A stretch of DNA of 64,000 nt from Terriglobales bacterium (GCA_035651655.1 DASRFG010000015.1:1-64000), one strand, 5' to 3'. Numbered from the stretch's first letter, positions 6,483 to 15,506 are shown. Notes: generated by a model not told the origin, from the sequence alone. Made by a program: numbers and translations.

Positions 6483-8789
6483 TTGAAGTCTCTAATGCAC
6501 CTGGAACCGAAGCCCGACAGGGTTGATACACCCTCCCTTGATGTCATAGAACCCCTCAGACTGAGGGCGTACCGGCCGATTTATCCGGACGCCCTGGAAG
6601 TTTCGCCTTTGCTGCACTACTGGCGAACCATCTACAAACGGCGATGGGTAGTGTTGGCAACTCTCTTCATCGTGTTTGCCTTAACGACGATTGCCACGTT
6701 GCGGATGACGCGCCTTTATGCAACGAGTTCGCGGATCGTAATTTTCCCCGAAAACGCTAATGTGCTGGGTTTGAAGGGGCCGGAGAACGCATACGCGGGC
6801 GAAGACGATCCTGACCTGTCACTGGAAACGCAAGTTGAAATATTACAAAGTGATGAGCTGGCAATGCGGGTCATTGAAACCGCCCACCTCGAAGAGAACC
6901 CCAGTTTTAACTTCGAAGCCGGAACTCCGGCTCAAAAAGACGGGCTAGGCTCCACGGGAACCGACCTTGACAATGTGCGCATGGCGGGTCTATTAGCCAG
7001 ATTTCGTTCCGGTCTGAACGTAGAAGTGGTGCCTCGCACAAGGGTGGTGGAGGTCCGTTATGTTGATCCCGATCCCAAGCTGGCAGCCGAGATCGCCAAC
7101 GCGCTGGTGAAAACCTTTGTCGAAGAGAACTTCAGGACAAAGTATGAAACCGCCATGCAGACCTCGGACTGGCTGTCCAAAGAACTATCAGATTTGCAGT
7201 TGAAGGTAGAAACTTCAGAACAGAGGGTGGTGCAGCACCAAAAGCAACACAACATTCTTGGAATTGACGAGAAGCAGAACATCGTCACCGCCAAACTGGA
7301 TGCCTTGAACCGGGAGCTCATAGATGCGCAAAACGATCGCATCCAGAAGGAGGCGGACAGTAAGCTCGTAAGCTCCGGGGGCAGCAGCGCCTTTGCCCGC
7401 ATATCAGCCAACTCATCGAGTGGAGGATTGCTGGAAAAACTGGAAGAAAAAGAAGCTGATTTGAGCTCCGACTACGCGCAAACCAGCACGCAATTCGGCT
7501 CTTCCTATCCCAAGGTAATGGCGCTGAGCAACCAACTCAGCCAGGTGAGAACGGCGATTGCTGCCGAACAGGCGAGGCTGAAGGCCAAGGTCCGGGACGG
7601 GTATCTGGCCGCGCTGCAGCGCGAAAAGATGTTGAGCGTCGAATTCGAAAAACAAAAACAGGAAGCTAACCAGCTCAATGAAAGCGCAATTGAATACCAG
7701 TCTTTGAAGCGGGACGCAGACTCCAACCGCCAGCTCTACCAGAACCTGTTACAGAGACTAAAAGAAGCTGGGGTCACGGCAGGATTGCGGTCCAGCAATG
7801 TGAGAGTGGTAGATATAGCCCGCGTGCCCGCCACTCCTTTCAAACCAAATACACGGCGCAATCTCGCGGTGGGGCTTTTCTTTGGGCTGCTGGCCGGTCT
7901 TGGCCTGGCTTTCTTGCTGGAAAGCATGGATTCGACGGTGCGTGATATGGAGGAAGCGAATGCCGTCTCCACGCTGCCGGGCCTGGGGACGATACCGTTG
8001 CAATTAAGTTCCCATGGCAGCAAGCGGCGAGAACTGTGGCAGGGTCCGCTCGGGGTTAACATCAGCAACAACCTTGTGGCGTATTGCAACCCGCAGTCGG
8101 CCGCGGCAGAGTCCTATCGCGCGCTACGCACTTCAATTCTGCTCTCTTCCAGCGGTGCGCCTCCCAAAGTATTGCTGATTACCAGTGCTCTCCCAGAAGA
8201 GGGAAAGACCACGATCTGTGCCAACTCGGCCATCGTGCTGGCACAAAAGGGCAGCCGTGTTCTGCTGGTTGATGCGGACCTGAGGCGGCGTGGGCTGGCA
8301 GCGATGTTGGGCGTGAGCTCCGACCGAGGTTTGAGTACGCTACTGAGCGGGGTGGATCCGGTGGAGCATTTCGTGATTCCGATTCCTCAGTTCCCTACCC
8401 TGTTTGTGCTTCCTGCAGGGCCGGTGCCGCCACATCCTGCCGAACTGCTCAGCTCGGACACCATGAAGGTATATCTGGCACAGTGGCGTGAGCAGTTCGA
8501 CCACATCATTATTGATACGCCGCCCTGTCTGTCAGTAACCGATGCTGTGGAGCTTTCGGTGGACGTGGATAAAGTGATCCTGGTGGCCCGGTCGGGAAAA
8601 ACACCGAAGGCAGCCTTGGGCAGGGCATGTGAGCTGCTGGGACAGGTAAACGCAAATGTTATGGGAGTGGTGTTGAATGCGCTCGATCTTCATGGCAGTT
8701 ACTATCGGTATTCTTATCAGCAAACAGAATATGCCAGCCGGTATTACGCGACGGCGGAAGACCGGCCACTAAGTGTCCATGGTTCCTGA
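6483..8789 (+). CDS. exopolysaccharide co-polymerase / BY-kinase (Wzc type), locus 1
   Basis: This fused polysaccharide chain-length regulator and bacterial tyrosine kinase acts in the inner membrane on polymer assembly and export. The Wzz domain has its first membrane helix at about 58-80 and a long periplasmic coiled coil (about 230-430) ending in a second helix ('LAVGLFFGLLAGLGLAFLL', about 460-478). The C-terminal ATPase has Walker A 'SALPEEGKTT', A' 'LLVDADLRRRG' and Walker B 'HIIIDTPP'. The last 30 residues hold seven Tyr (about 740-755), the usual autophosphorylation cluster. TTG 6483 or ATG 6495 may be the start; ATG 6495 has a GAAG 6 nt upstream. It heads an apparent operon with the TPR gene (12-nt gap). 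A paralogue lies at 57663-59927. The PHP phosphatase at 19688 is a likely counter-enzyme. Confidence 0.92.
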   Translation: MKSLMHLEPKPDRVDTPSLDVIEPLRLRAYRPIYPDALEVSPLLHYWRTIYKRRWVVLATLFIVFALTTIATLRMTRLYATSSRIVIFPENANVLGLKGPENAYAGEDDPDLSLETQVEILQSDELAMRVIETAHLEENPSFNFEAGTPAQKDGLGSTGTDLDNVRMAGLLARFRSGLNVEVVPRTRVVEVRYVDPDPKLAAEIANALVKTFVEENFRTKYETAMQTSDWLSKELSDLQLKVETSEQRVVQHQKQHNILGIDEKQNIVTAKLDALNRELIDAQNDRIQKEADSKLVSSGGSSAFARISANSSSGGLLEKLEEKEADLSSDYAQTSTQFGSSYPKVMALSNQLSQVRTAIAAEQARLKAKVRDGYLAALQREKMLSVEFEKQKQEANQLNESAIEYQSLKRDADSNRQLYQNLLQRLKEAGVTAGLRSSNVRVVDIARVPATPFKPNTRRNLAVGLFFGLLAGLGLAFLLESMDSTVRDMEEANAVSTLPGLGTIPLQLSSHGSKRRELWQGPLGVNISNNLVAYCNPQSAAAESYRALRTSILLSSSGAPPKVLLITSALPEEGKTTICANSAIVLAQKGSRVLLVDADLRRRGLAAMLGVSSDRGLSTLLSGVDPVEHFVIPIPQFPTLFVLPAGPVPPHPAELLSSDTMKVYLAQWREQFDHIIIDTPPCLSVTDAVELSVDVDKVILVARSGKTPKAALGRACELLGQVNANVMGVVLNALDLHGSYYRYSYQQTEYASRYYATAEDRPLSVHGS

Positions 8790-8801
8790 GTAGCTCCGCC
8801 C

Positions 8802-10088
8802 GTGGACCGTGGAGTGCAGTTGCGGCAGAAAGTCCGAAAACTACAAATTGCAATAGGTGCTGCGTGCGTGCTTCTTGCAATTTCGTATGGGTGGTTAGTC
8901 CTTAGACATTTCCGCGCGGAGCGATTGCGGGCTCGCTCTGATTTTGAACCTCTCAACCAAGCAGCCCAACTGGAAGCAGAAAATGCGGAAACGCATTGGC
9001 TGTTGGGACGCTATTGGCTACGACTAGCTCAGGCCCCCGAGCAAGCGCTGCCCGAACTGAATGCCGCTGTCAGCCTGGACCCGTACGCCGCACGTTATTG
9101 GCTGGAACTCGCGGTGGCATACCAAGTCTCAGATAATGCCCCACGGGAGAGATGGGCCGTGGAGCGCGCTCTGCAAGCTGAGCCCAGCTCGCCCGGGACC
9201 GCCTGGGAGGTGGCCAGTTCCTATTTAGCAACGGGGGAGTCCCATCGCGCGCTGCCGCTGTTTCGCATAGCAATGGCTAACGACGCAAACATGGTTCCCG
9301 CCGGCTTGGCCCTATGCTGGCGCGCCACCAAAGATGTACATCAGGTCTTGCGGGAAGCCGTACCTGCTGATCCGAAAGCCTATTTGCAATTCCTGCAGAT
9401 GTTAGCGAGAGAAAAAGAACCGGAAGCAGCTAATCAAGTTTGGTCGGCGATTAAAGCACAACAATTAGAGCTCATTGCCAAAGATGCGTTTGGTTACGTT
9501 GATTTCCTGATCGAGAGGCGGGATGTTGATCGCGCACAGCAGGTATGGAGCGATCTGCGGGAGCTCGATCCCAAGCTGAAAGGCGTACCGCCAGACAGCA
9601 GCATGATCACGAACGGCAGTTTCGAGGGTGACACTTTTAATGGCGGGTTCGAATGGCGGCAAGAAGACAAAAACGGACTCGCGGTCTCAATTGATAGGCG
9701 GATTTTCCATGAGGGGGCTCGCTCGCTGCGCATTGTTTTCACCGGTCCGGCAGTGGATAACACGGGCGTCTTCCAGTTTGTTCCGGTGAAAGGTGATACG
9801 GCCTATCGGCTCTCGGCTTTCATCAAGGCAGACGGACTCGTAAGCGCCAGTGGCCTGCGCATTGTGGTGGAGGATGCATATTCCGGTGAGACATGGGCGG
9901 CAGGTGATGAAGTTCTTGGAACCTCTGACTGGCAGGAAAAGCACCTGGAGTTCCGCACCCGGCCCGATGGTCGCCTGTTAGTGGTCCGCGTTGTCAGGAG
10001 GCCGGGCACTCCTTTAATCAAAGGTACCTTTTGGATGGATGATGTGAGCTTGCTGCCGGACACAACTGTAGCGGCGCTCCAACCATGA
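8802..10088 (+). CDS. membrane-anchored TPR protein with C-terminal carbohydrate-binding-like domain
   Basis: The 428-residue protein has one N-terminal membrane helix (about 13-31, 'IAIGAACVLLAISYGWLV'). TPR-like helical repeats follow at about 44-260 ('AENAETHWLLGRYWLRL', 'AVSLDPYAARYWLELAVAYQ'). The C-terminal beta domain (about 267-422) has the 'NGSFEGDTFNGGFEW' opening and 'WMDDVSLLP' ending typical of jelly-roll carbohydrate-binding modules. Starts are GTG 8802 or GTG 8814; no strong ribosome-binding site is visible. It lies between the BY-kinase and the ligase-like gene, which it overlaps by 4 nt. A periplasmic scaffold holding the growing polysaccharide is a reasonable inference, comparable to PelB/BcsC/AlgK-type TPR partners. 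Confidence 0.75.
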   Translation: MDRGVQLRQKVRKLQIAIGAACVLLAISYGWLVLRHFRAERLRARSDFEPLNQAAQLEAENAETHWLLGRYWLRLAQAPEQALPELNAAVSLDPYAARYWLELAVAYQVSDNAPRERWAVERALQAEPSSPGTAWEVASSYLATGESHRALPLFRIAMANDANMVPAGLALCWRATKDVHQVLREAVPADPKAYLQFLQMLAREKEPEAANQVWSAIKAQQLELIAKDAFGYVDFLIERRDVDRAQQVWSDLRELDPKLKGVPPDSSMITNGSFEGDTFNGGFEWRQEDKNGLAVSIDRRIFHEGARSLRIVFTGPAVDNTGVFQFVPVKGDTAYRLSAFIKADGLVSASGLRIVVEDAYSGETWAAGDEVLGTSDWQEKHLEFRTRPDGRLLVVRVVRRPGTPLIKGTFWMDDVSLLPDTTVAALQP

Positions 10089-11395
10089 GCGTGCTCCTGG
10101 CAGAACCGATTGTGCAGTTGAAAGCGACAACCTCCGCCGTTGGCCGGGCCTCGAAACTTGATCTTTTCTTGTTGATCGGCACCTCGCTGCTCCTAATGTT
10201 CGCGGTGCTCGCATTCGGAGCGGTCGAAATCTGGGCAGAAACGGCGCTCGAATTGGGAGCGGCCGCACTCTTGATTTGCGCAGTGTTAGCGCGGCTGTTT
10301 TCGAAAGATGCGCTGCGAATCAGGACCAGTCCATTATTCATTCCTGCCCTTTTATTCGCCGCTGTAATGTTAGCGCAGTTGGTTTTCCACCTTACGAGTT
10401 ATGGTTACGTGACACTGATTACCGCCCTGCAATACGCGGCATACGGGATGGTCGCGTTCGTAGCCGTGCAAATGTCCGGGGAAGAAAAATCGTCAAGGGT
10501 GGTCATGTTGATGTGGAGCGGCTTTGGCGCCGCCCTGGCGCTGTTCGCCGTGTGCCAGCACCTGACCTGGAACGGAAAGATTTACTGGGTTCGTATGCTG
10601 CACATGGGTGGATCGCCCTTCGGTCCGTACGTAAACCACAATCATTACGCCGGGGTGGCGGAGATGCTGACGCCGTTCCTGGCTGTCCTTGCAGTTAGCG
10701 GGCAAGTAAGAGGAGGGCAGCGGGTCCTGGCGGGCTTCGGGGCCGTACTCATGGCGGGAAGCATCGTCCTTTCAGGGTCGCGAGGCGGCGCTGTGGCACT
10801 GCTGGCGGAAATTGCCGTACTCATTTATATCGTCGCGCGAATTCGGCAGTCGAACCTGAAAATCGTAGTCGCAGTTCTAGGGCTGCTGATGCTCGTATTT
10901 GTGATCTGGCTGGGCACACCCGCGTTGTGGCGTCATTTCGGAGACTTGCAGGACAGTACTCGGGTAGCGATTCTGGGCGACAGTTGGAAGATGTTTCGGC
11001 AGCGGCCGCTCTGGGGTTGGGGCCTGGGGACGTTTCCAACGGTTTACCCGGGCTTTCGAAGCTTTTACACAAACCTGCTGGTGAATGCAGCGCATAACGA
11101 TTATCTGCAGGCATTGTTGGAGACCGGGGTGGCAGGATTCGCGTGCGTTGTATGGTTTGTTGCGTTGCTGTATCGCGACGGTCTGACCAAAATCCATCTA
11201 TGGCACCGCACCTGGGGCCACTCACTTCGAGTGGCGGCGCTGGTGGGATGCACGGGAATCCTGGTGCACAGCTTCTTCGACTTCAACCTACAGATTCCGG
11301 CAAACGCCGCGATATTTTATTTTCTCTGCGCGCTGGTGACGAGTCCCAATGATCGGCCCGATGCGGCAGATAGAAGTCTGCACCTCGTTCCGTAA
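10085..11395 (+). CDS. O-antigen ligase / Wzy-family polymerase membrane protein
   Basis: This 436-residue polytopic protein has about 10-12 membrane helices, starting near residue 21 ('DLFLLIGTSLLLMFAVLAFGAV'). The large periplasmic loop carries the Wzy_C/O-antigen-ligase pattern: 'RQRPLWGWGLGTFPTVYPGF' and then 'AHNDYLQALLETGVAGF', with the His and Glu typical of the family. An earlier 'GPYVNHNHYAG' fits the family's conserved loop. Such proteins polymerise or transfer undecaprenol-linked glycans at the outer face of the inner membrane. The ATG overlaps the stop of the TPR gene (ATGA), giving tight coupling. Its stop is 1 nt from the stop of convergent epsI, so no terminator can separate them. 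Confidence 0.88.
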   Translation: MSVLLAEPIVQLKATTSAVGRASKLDLFLLIGTSLLLMFAVLAFGAVEIWAETALELGAAALLICAVLARLFSKDALRIRTSPLFIPALLFAAVMLAQLVFHLTSYGYVTLITALQYAAYGMVAFVAVQMSGEEKSSRVVMLMWSGFGAALALFAVCQHLTWNGKIYWVRMLHMGGSPFGPYVNHNHYAGVAEMLTPFLAVLAVSGQVRGGQRVLAGFGAVLMAGSIVLSGSRGGAVALLAEIAVLIYIVARIRQSNLKIVVAVLGLLMLVFVIWLGTPALWRHFGDLQDSTRVAILGDSWKMFRQRPLWGWGLGTFPTVYPGFRSFYTNLLVNAAHNDYLQALLETGVAGFACVVWFVALLYRDGLTKIHLWHRTWGHSLRVAALVGCTGILVHSFFDFNLQIPANAAIFYFLCALVTSPNDRPDAADRSLHLVP

Positions 11396-11396
11396 A

Positions 11397-12050
11397 TTAC
11401 TTTACTTGCGTCGCCTGGCGTAGCAGGCGCACCACGACGGGATCCACTTCTGCCGCTAATTGGGAGAGCCGGGAAAACGCCGCAGCAGAACTCGGCTGGT
11501 CCTTTATAGGCAGACAGAGATCCACGAGGAAAGAATCCTGGCCGCGGCCGCGTAGCAGGGCGAGTTTCTGTCGGAACCAGAGGCGGATCGCGTTGTCGTG
11601 AATACCGCCGTCCTCAACCCTCCAGTAGTATGCGCAAGCTTCAGTCTCGCCGGAAGGAGCAGTGGAGACGATCTGGCTGAGCTCCAGATTGGCAGCTCCG
11701 GGCAAGGGCGCTTGGCTGCGCTGCGTAAGCATCCAGCCGTTATAACGCAAGCAGTAGCTGGGACTGTGAACTCCCACGGGAACGGGCGCAATAAAGATTT
11801 CAACCGGAAGCTGTTTTCCATCCGAGTAATTGCGATAAACGATCGCCGCCGGCTGATAGGAGTTACGGGTTTCTCTCGCGTCGCTGTCCTGCACATCCGT
11901 ACCGGAGAGTCCTGCTAATTGATAGGGGAAGGTGCGCAAGAGAGTAGTGTGAAGGAGTGGCGTCTGATGCTCCGGCAATATTGCTTGAGCAAGGATGCCA
12001 GAGCCCAGCATGGCGATAGCGATCAGCCAATTTCGCGAAATCGGTTGCAC
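11397..12050 (-). CDS. epsI: EpsI-family exosortase-associated protein
   Basis: The 217-residue protein has an N-terminal signal anchor (about 7-24) and the EpsI-domain signature 'HSPSYCLRYNGWM' with its conserved Cys, followed by a beta-rich body ('ACAYYWRVEDGGI', 'IRLWFRQKLALLRG'). EpsI domains accompany exosortases as separate proteins or C-terminal fusions and are thought to act in exopolysaccharide/PEP-CTERM processing; the biochemical role is not settled. The start overlaps the exosortase gene by 28 nt, so the genes are coupled. It is third in the module 64-aa substrate, exosortase, EpsI. Other in-frame starts within the overlap are possible. Confidence 0.85.
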   Translation of the reverse strand: MQPISRNWLIAIAMLGSGILAQAILPEHQTPLLHTTLLRTFPYQLAGLSGTDVQDSDARETRNSYQPAAIVYRNYSDGKQLPVEIFIAPVPVGVHSPSYCLRYNGWMLTQRSQAPLPGAANLELSQIVSTAPSGETEACAYYWRVEDGGIHDNAIRLWFRQKLALLRGRGQDSFLVDLCLPIKDQPSSAAAFSRLSQLAAEVDPVVVRLLRQATQVK

Positions 12051-12952
12051 CTTATACCTCGAGCGATCACAAACAGGAGTAACACAGCCACCCCGAACAC
12101 GAAAAATCCAAATACGTAATCTGATGCTTCTTCGTACTTCATGAAAGCTGGACCCACTGTGTACGTCAGGCAGACATTGGCAAAGAGCCGGATGAAATTT
12201 GAGAAATATGCGAGAGGTAGACCTGCGATAACCAACGCCGCCTTGCGATACCAGCGGGCGTCCACGAGATAGGCGTACAGGACTGCAACCACCAACATGG
12301 CCAGCGACGAGCGTACTCCATTACATGCCGGGGCCACATTCACCAGTTGCGCAGGATCGGGGAAAAGCAGCATGGTCCCGGCTCTCTGGACGCCAATTCC
12401 GATGGCGTGTGCCAGACCGACGGTAACTTGGGCACACATTATCTGCAGCGGATAATCGAAGCTGGCAAACACCGCGGGTGGCAGCGGCACCATAAACAGG
12501 AGAAATCCCAAGGGAAACGCCAAGGCACGCAGCACCTTGGAGCCCCACACCGCCAATATGATTCCGCTTAACGTAAAGACCAGGAGCAGAGGGGTCAACG
12601 AGTAGAACCCAGCACCCAAGCCATCCAGCGCCAGAAGAAGTAAAACGCTGGTTCCAAGCAGTAGAACGCCGCCGACTTTTGGACGCCGGGGGAGATCCCT
12701 GATCCGCTTAAATTTTAGATAAGCGAGCGCCAAGCTGGCGAAAGGCACCAATGCCGAGAAGGAGTACAACCCGTCCGACGTCCAGAGTTGAAACATCCAA
12801 ACGAAGCGGTGCCAAAAGAGCCAGACCAGGAGAAAGGCTACGAGGAGCGCCAGGACAGTTTCGGATCCGAGAACATTCGAAGGGCCAGGCGTCGGGATGC
12901 GAAGGGATTCCGACTGCCGCACAGGATTATCGGCCAGAGCGGGCGCGGACAT
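12023..12952 (-). CDS. xrt: exosortase/archaeosortase family transpeptidase
   Basis: This 309-residue protein has about 8 membrane helices. The active-site region 'NVAPACNGVRSSLAML' supplies the nucleophile Cys210, and 'YFSNFIRLFANV' supplies Arg255, both at canonical places. Exosortases cut sorting signals behind a PEP-like motif and probably pass the protein to a surface acceptor. The third conserved position, normally His in an 'HDxxG' context after the Arg helix, reads 'EASDYVFGFFVF' (272-286) here, and there is no His in the last 120 residues. The start lies inside the 3' end of the 64-aa gene (26-nt overlap), and the 3' end overlaps epsI. A weak GGAAG precedes the ATG, so coupling probably drives translation. 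Confidence 0.9.
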   Translation of the reverse strand: MSAPALADNPVRQSESLRIPTPGPSNVLGSETVLALLVAFLLVWLFWHRFVWMFQLWTSDGLYSFSALVPFASLALAYLKFKRIRDLPRRPKVGGVLLLGTSVLLLLALDGLGAGFYSLTPLLLVFTLSGIILAVWGSKVLRALAFPLGFLLFMVPLPPAVFASFDYPLQIMCAQVTVGLAHAIGIGVQRAGTMLLFPDPAQLVNVAPACNGVRSSLAMLVVAVLYAYLVDARWYRKAALVIAGLPLAYFSNFIRLFANVCLTYTVGPAFMKYEEASDYVFGFFVFGVAVLLLFVIARGIRCNRFREIG

Positions 12953-13121
12953 ACTTCCACGTCACTCCTGCCGAACCTAAAAGTCCCAGAATGATGGTCG
13001 GGTTCTCCGGCGATCTCCTACGTCGGGCCTCGGCGTGAATAGGAATCAGAACAACAAGGAAAAGAACCACAATGGGTGCGCTCAATCCGCGCACACCCTT
13101 CGCCAATGCCTGAATGCTCAT
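12927..13121 (-). CDS. 64-aa PExPT-CTERM-like exosortase substrate
   Basis: This tiny protein contains a Sec signal peptide (hydrophobic core about 15-28; possible cleavage after 'IHAEA'), a run of four Arg (33-36), then Ser-PENPT (38-42). A hydrophobic helix follows ('IILGLLGSAGVTW') and a basic tail ending RARSGR. Motif, membrane helix and basic tail make the tripartite exosortase sorting signal, and PENPT fits the PExPT variant I recall from Acidobacteria. Almost no mature domain remains, so processing would release only a few residues at the surface. It is first in the exosortase operon, 56 nt behind a TTGACT-N17-TATAAA promoter. A dedicated substrate or pilot peptide is inferred. Its size could have led to it being missed. 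Confidence 0.75.
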   Translation of the reverse strand: MSIQALAKGVRGLSAPIVVLFLVVLIPIHAEARRRRSPENPTIILGLLGSAGVTWKYVRARSGR

Positions 13122-13176
13122 CGTAGGTCACAGAAAACCTTACTGAATGTTGAGCTGGACTGGCTGAGTTAACACC

Positions 13177-13205
13177 TTTATATCCGTGGCTTCCCTGACA
13201 GTCAA
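13177..13205 (-). promoter_or_regulatory. near-consensus sigma-70 promoter for the exosortase module
   Basis: On the minus strand, TTGACT (13200-13205) and TATAAA (13177-13182) are separated by exactly 17 nt, each one mismatch from consensus. The -10 lies 55 nt from the ATG at 13121, leaving a leader of about 50 nt. This is among the best promoter matches in the window. Confidence 0.7.
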
Positions 13206-13365
13206 CGTTAAAAAAAGTAGAAAAGTTGTGGGAAACCTTGGTGCGTGAAATAAAGGCGGCCAGCTGCTTTCGGCGGTGCAATTAGGTGGACGCAAATAAA
13301 GAGACTAGGTGCTTAATTACTTTGAGCACTGGTGCGTCTCGAGGTGCGCATTACACAAACAAGTC

Positions 13366-13394
13366 TTGACACTGTTCCGGAAGTGGATTAATGT
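13366..13394 (+). promoter_or_regulatory. candidate sigma-70 promoter for the methyltransferase
   Basis: TTGACA (13366-13371), 17 nt, then TAATGT (13389-13394). The -35 is perfect and the -10 is weak (three of six). It faces the methyltransferase at 13459, divergent from the exosortase promoter. The rest of the 337-nt spacer (13122-13458) shows nothing else clear. Confidence 0.45.
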
Positions 13395-13458
13395 GCTCGC
13401 ACCGTCCCGCACCGCTCCGCAGAGCAACTTCCGAGCATCACGCTTCCGGTATTGAAAC

Positions 13459-14259
13459 ATGACTAGAGCGAGCACCGTAAGTGAGCATCACACGTTTACC
13501 ATGCTCTCCGAGCTCCACGCCCTGCAGTCAGTGCTGGACTCCATGCCTGCACCGAGGACGGTCCTCGACGTTGGCTGCGGATCGGTAGCCTATGTCAACT
13601 TCCGAAACGCTGAGGTCACCGGGATCGATGTTTGCCAAGCGAATGTAGACCGGAACCAGAAACTCGCCCACAAGATTGTGGCTGACGTGGAAAAGCTTCC
13701 ACTTCCGAAAGAGACATTCGATGCGGTTCTGTGCTGGGACGTGCTCGAACATCTGTCTTCTCCCATGGGCACTCTTGAACGGCTCTGCGGGTGTCTCACC
13801 CCAGGCGGCATCATGGTCATTGCGTTCCCGAATGTTCTCTCGCTGAAAGGGCTCGTCACGAAGTTCACGCCGCATGGTTTTCACGTGTGGGTGTACAAGC
13901 ATTTCTACTCCAGCCAGAACTGCCCCTATGCGGAGCCTTTTCCTACGTACTTGCGATTCTCCATGTCGCCTGTTTCCATCAAGAGATTTGCAGCCGCGCA
14001 TGCCATGGCGATCGAATACCTAAAACTTTACGAATCGCCTGAAGTCAGAAACATGCGTGCCCGCCGCAAGCTCATCAACACCTGTCTTGCCTTGATACGT
14101 CGTGCCTCGCTTTTGCTCATGCGACACGATACTGATTTGACTGACTGCATCATGGTGCTCAGGAAGGGGCAAGACCGCAGCGCCGTTACTTCGAGCCCCA
14201 GCAAAGACTACCGCGACCTAACCCGACAGCAAGCGGATAGTGACCTGTTGGTAGGTTGA
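13459..14259 (+). CDS. class I SAM-dependent methyltransferase
   Basis: The 266-residue cytoplasmic enzyme has the SAM-binding motif I 'TVLDVGCGSVAYV' (about 35-47), acidic motif II 'VTGIDVCQAN', motif III 'LPLPKETFDAVLCWDVLEHLSSP' and the motif 'LTPGGIMVIAFPN', as in Methyltransf_11/UbiG-like enzymes. The second half contains substrate-specific helices and a basic patch ('MRARRKL'). The acceptor cannot be read from the sequence; the position beside the exosortase/exopolysaccharide genes suggests a sugar or lipid carrier. A divergent spacer of 337 nt separates it from the exosortase module. The 3' end faces the NHL protein gene. Confidence 0.85.
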   Translation: MTRASTVSEHHTFTMLSELHALQSVLDSMPAPRTVLDVGCGSVAYVNFRNAEVTGIDVCQANVDRNQKLAHKIVADVEKLPLPKETFDAVLCWDVLEHLSSPMGTLERLCGCLTPGGIMVIAFPNVLSLKGLVTKFTPHGFHVWVYKHFYSSQNCPYAEPFPTYLRFSMSPVSIKRFAAAHAMAIEYLKLYESPEVRNMRARRKLINTCLALIRRASLLLMRHDTDLTDCIMVLRKGQDRSAVTSSPSKDYRDLTRQQADSDLLVG

Positions 14260-14299
14260 ATTGAGTGGGCTAGGAGTCCGCTCTTCCCGAGTTCTCTGA

Positions 14300-15406
14300 C
14301 TAGTGGTTAGTTTCTAGAATGAGTTTCTGCACCCGCCAATTGAGCAGTTCGCCCACGTAGAGCTCGTTTTCCGAGGGGCAGGCAATTTCGTGGATCCACC
14401 CGAATTGTTTGAGTTGCTTGCCAGACTGGCCCAGCACTCCCATAACTTTTCCATCCAAACTCAGCTTGTATATACGGCCGGGAAATGCATCGGAGCTATA
14501 CAAAACCTGATTAGGCGGAGGGGTAATGCAAATCGCCCACGGTGCGCCGGGCGCCATTGTGCCCGTGGGCTGCGTCGGCTTGTTGCCGATCGCGGGTCGA
14601 GCGTTCGCATCCACCGGCACGTTGATGGTGATCTGGCGGAGAAACTTGCCATCGCCGTCAAAAACCTGAATCCGCCGGTTGCCGCGGTCCGCCACATAGA
14701 CATTCCCCTGGGCGTCAACTGCAAGGCTATGCGGCGTGCTAAATTGGCCGGGCTTGTCGCCGGGCTCGCCCCAGGACTTGATCCAGTTGCCATCCTTATC
14801 GATCTTCGCAATTCGGGAATTGATGTAGCCGTCGCTAATGTAAGTGTTGTCGGCTGAGTCCCAAGCCACATCAGTCACCTGCCTGAACATTCCGTCAACC
14901 GGAGGCAGCGGCGGCTGAGGATGCTTCAGCGGCGCCGTCCCCTCGTCGGAGGCCTCCTGTTTGCGTCCGAACACCATTGCCACTCGTCCCGCGGGGTTGA
15001 ACTTGATCACCATGTCCGAGCCTTTATCGGTAACCCAGATGTTGTCATGTTTGTCTACCTTGACGGCGTGCGCGAACGACCAAGCGTAGAGATTGTGGCC
15101 AATCTCGCGCACAAAGGTTCCATCCGGGCTGAACTCCAAGAGCTGTGCCGCGCTTGCACCATAAGCAGGCCCAGTGCTGTTGGCGCGTGAGAAGACAAAG
15201 ATGTGTCCTTTGGAATTCACCGCCACACCAGGCACTTCGCCCAAATAGAGGTCAGACGGGAGTTTCAGGAAATCAGGGACCGAGCTGTAGTGGATCTCCG
15301 GGACAGGTGATGATTGCTGAGCGGCCAGGCGGCCGATCAGAGCAAAAAACAAGATAATGACCAAGCACCTCATCGGCATGACCCTCCTGATAGCGCTCCG
15401 CATCAT
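14300..15406 (-). CDS. secreted NHL-repeat six-bladed beta-propeller protein
   Basis: The 368-residue product begins with a basic n-region and a signal peptide ('CLVIILFFALIGRLAAQ'). It contains at least four to five NHL blades: 'GVAVNSKGHIFVFSR', 'AVKVDKHDNIWVTDKGSDMVIKF', 'SLAVDAQGNVYVADRGNRRIQVF', and a final 'WIHEIACPSENELYVGELLNWRVQKL'. The periplasmic or secreted propeller resembles the peptidyl-alpha-hydroxyglycine lyase/NHL group, though no catalytic residues can be assigned with confidence. Acidobacteria carry many such proteins. Its 3' end converges with the methyltransferase. Role unknown; ligand binding or scaffold is likely. Confidence 0.8.
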   Translation of the reverse strand: MMRSAIRRVMPMRCLVIILFFALIGRLAAQQSSPVPEIHYSSVPDFLKLPSDLYLGEVPGVAVNSKGHIFVFSRANSTGPAYGASAAQLLEFSPDGTFVREIGHNLYAWSFAHAVKVDKHDNIWVTDKGSDMVIKFNPAGRVAMVFGRKQEASDEGTAPLKHPQPPLPPVDGMFRQVTDVAWDSADNTYISDGYINSRIAKIDKDGNWIKSWGEPGDKPGQFSTPHSLAVDAQGNVYVADRGNRRIQVFDGDGKFLRQITINVPVDANARPAIGNKPTQPTGTMAPGAPWAICITPPPNQVLYSSDAFPGRIYKLSLDGKVMGVLGQSGKQLKQFGWIHEIACPSENELYVGELLNWRVQKLILETNH

Positions 15407-15506
15407 ACGCCCTGGCTGTACTGGAGGAAATATAGGAGGCCGAAGAGCCGCAGTCGTTTAGCCAAAGGGAACCATTGTCCGAAATACCGGGTCGGGACGG
15501 CCCACT

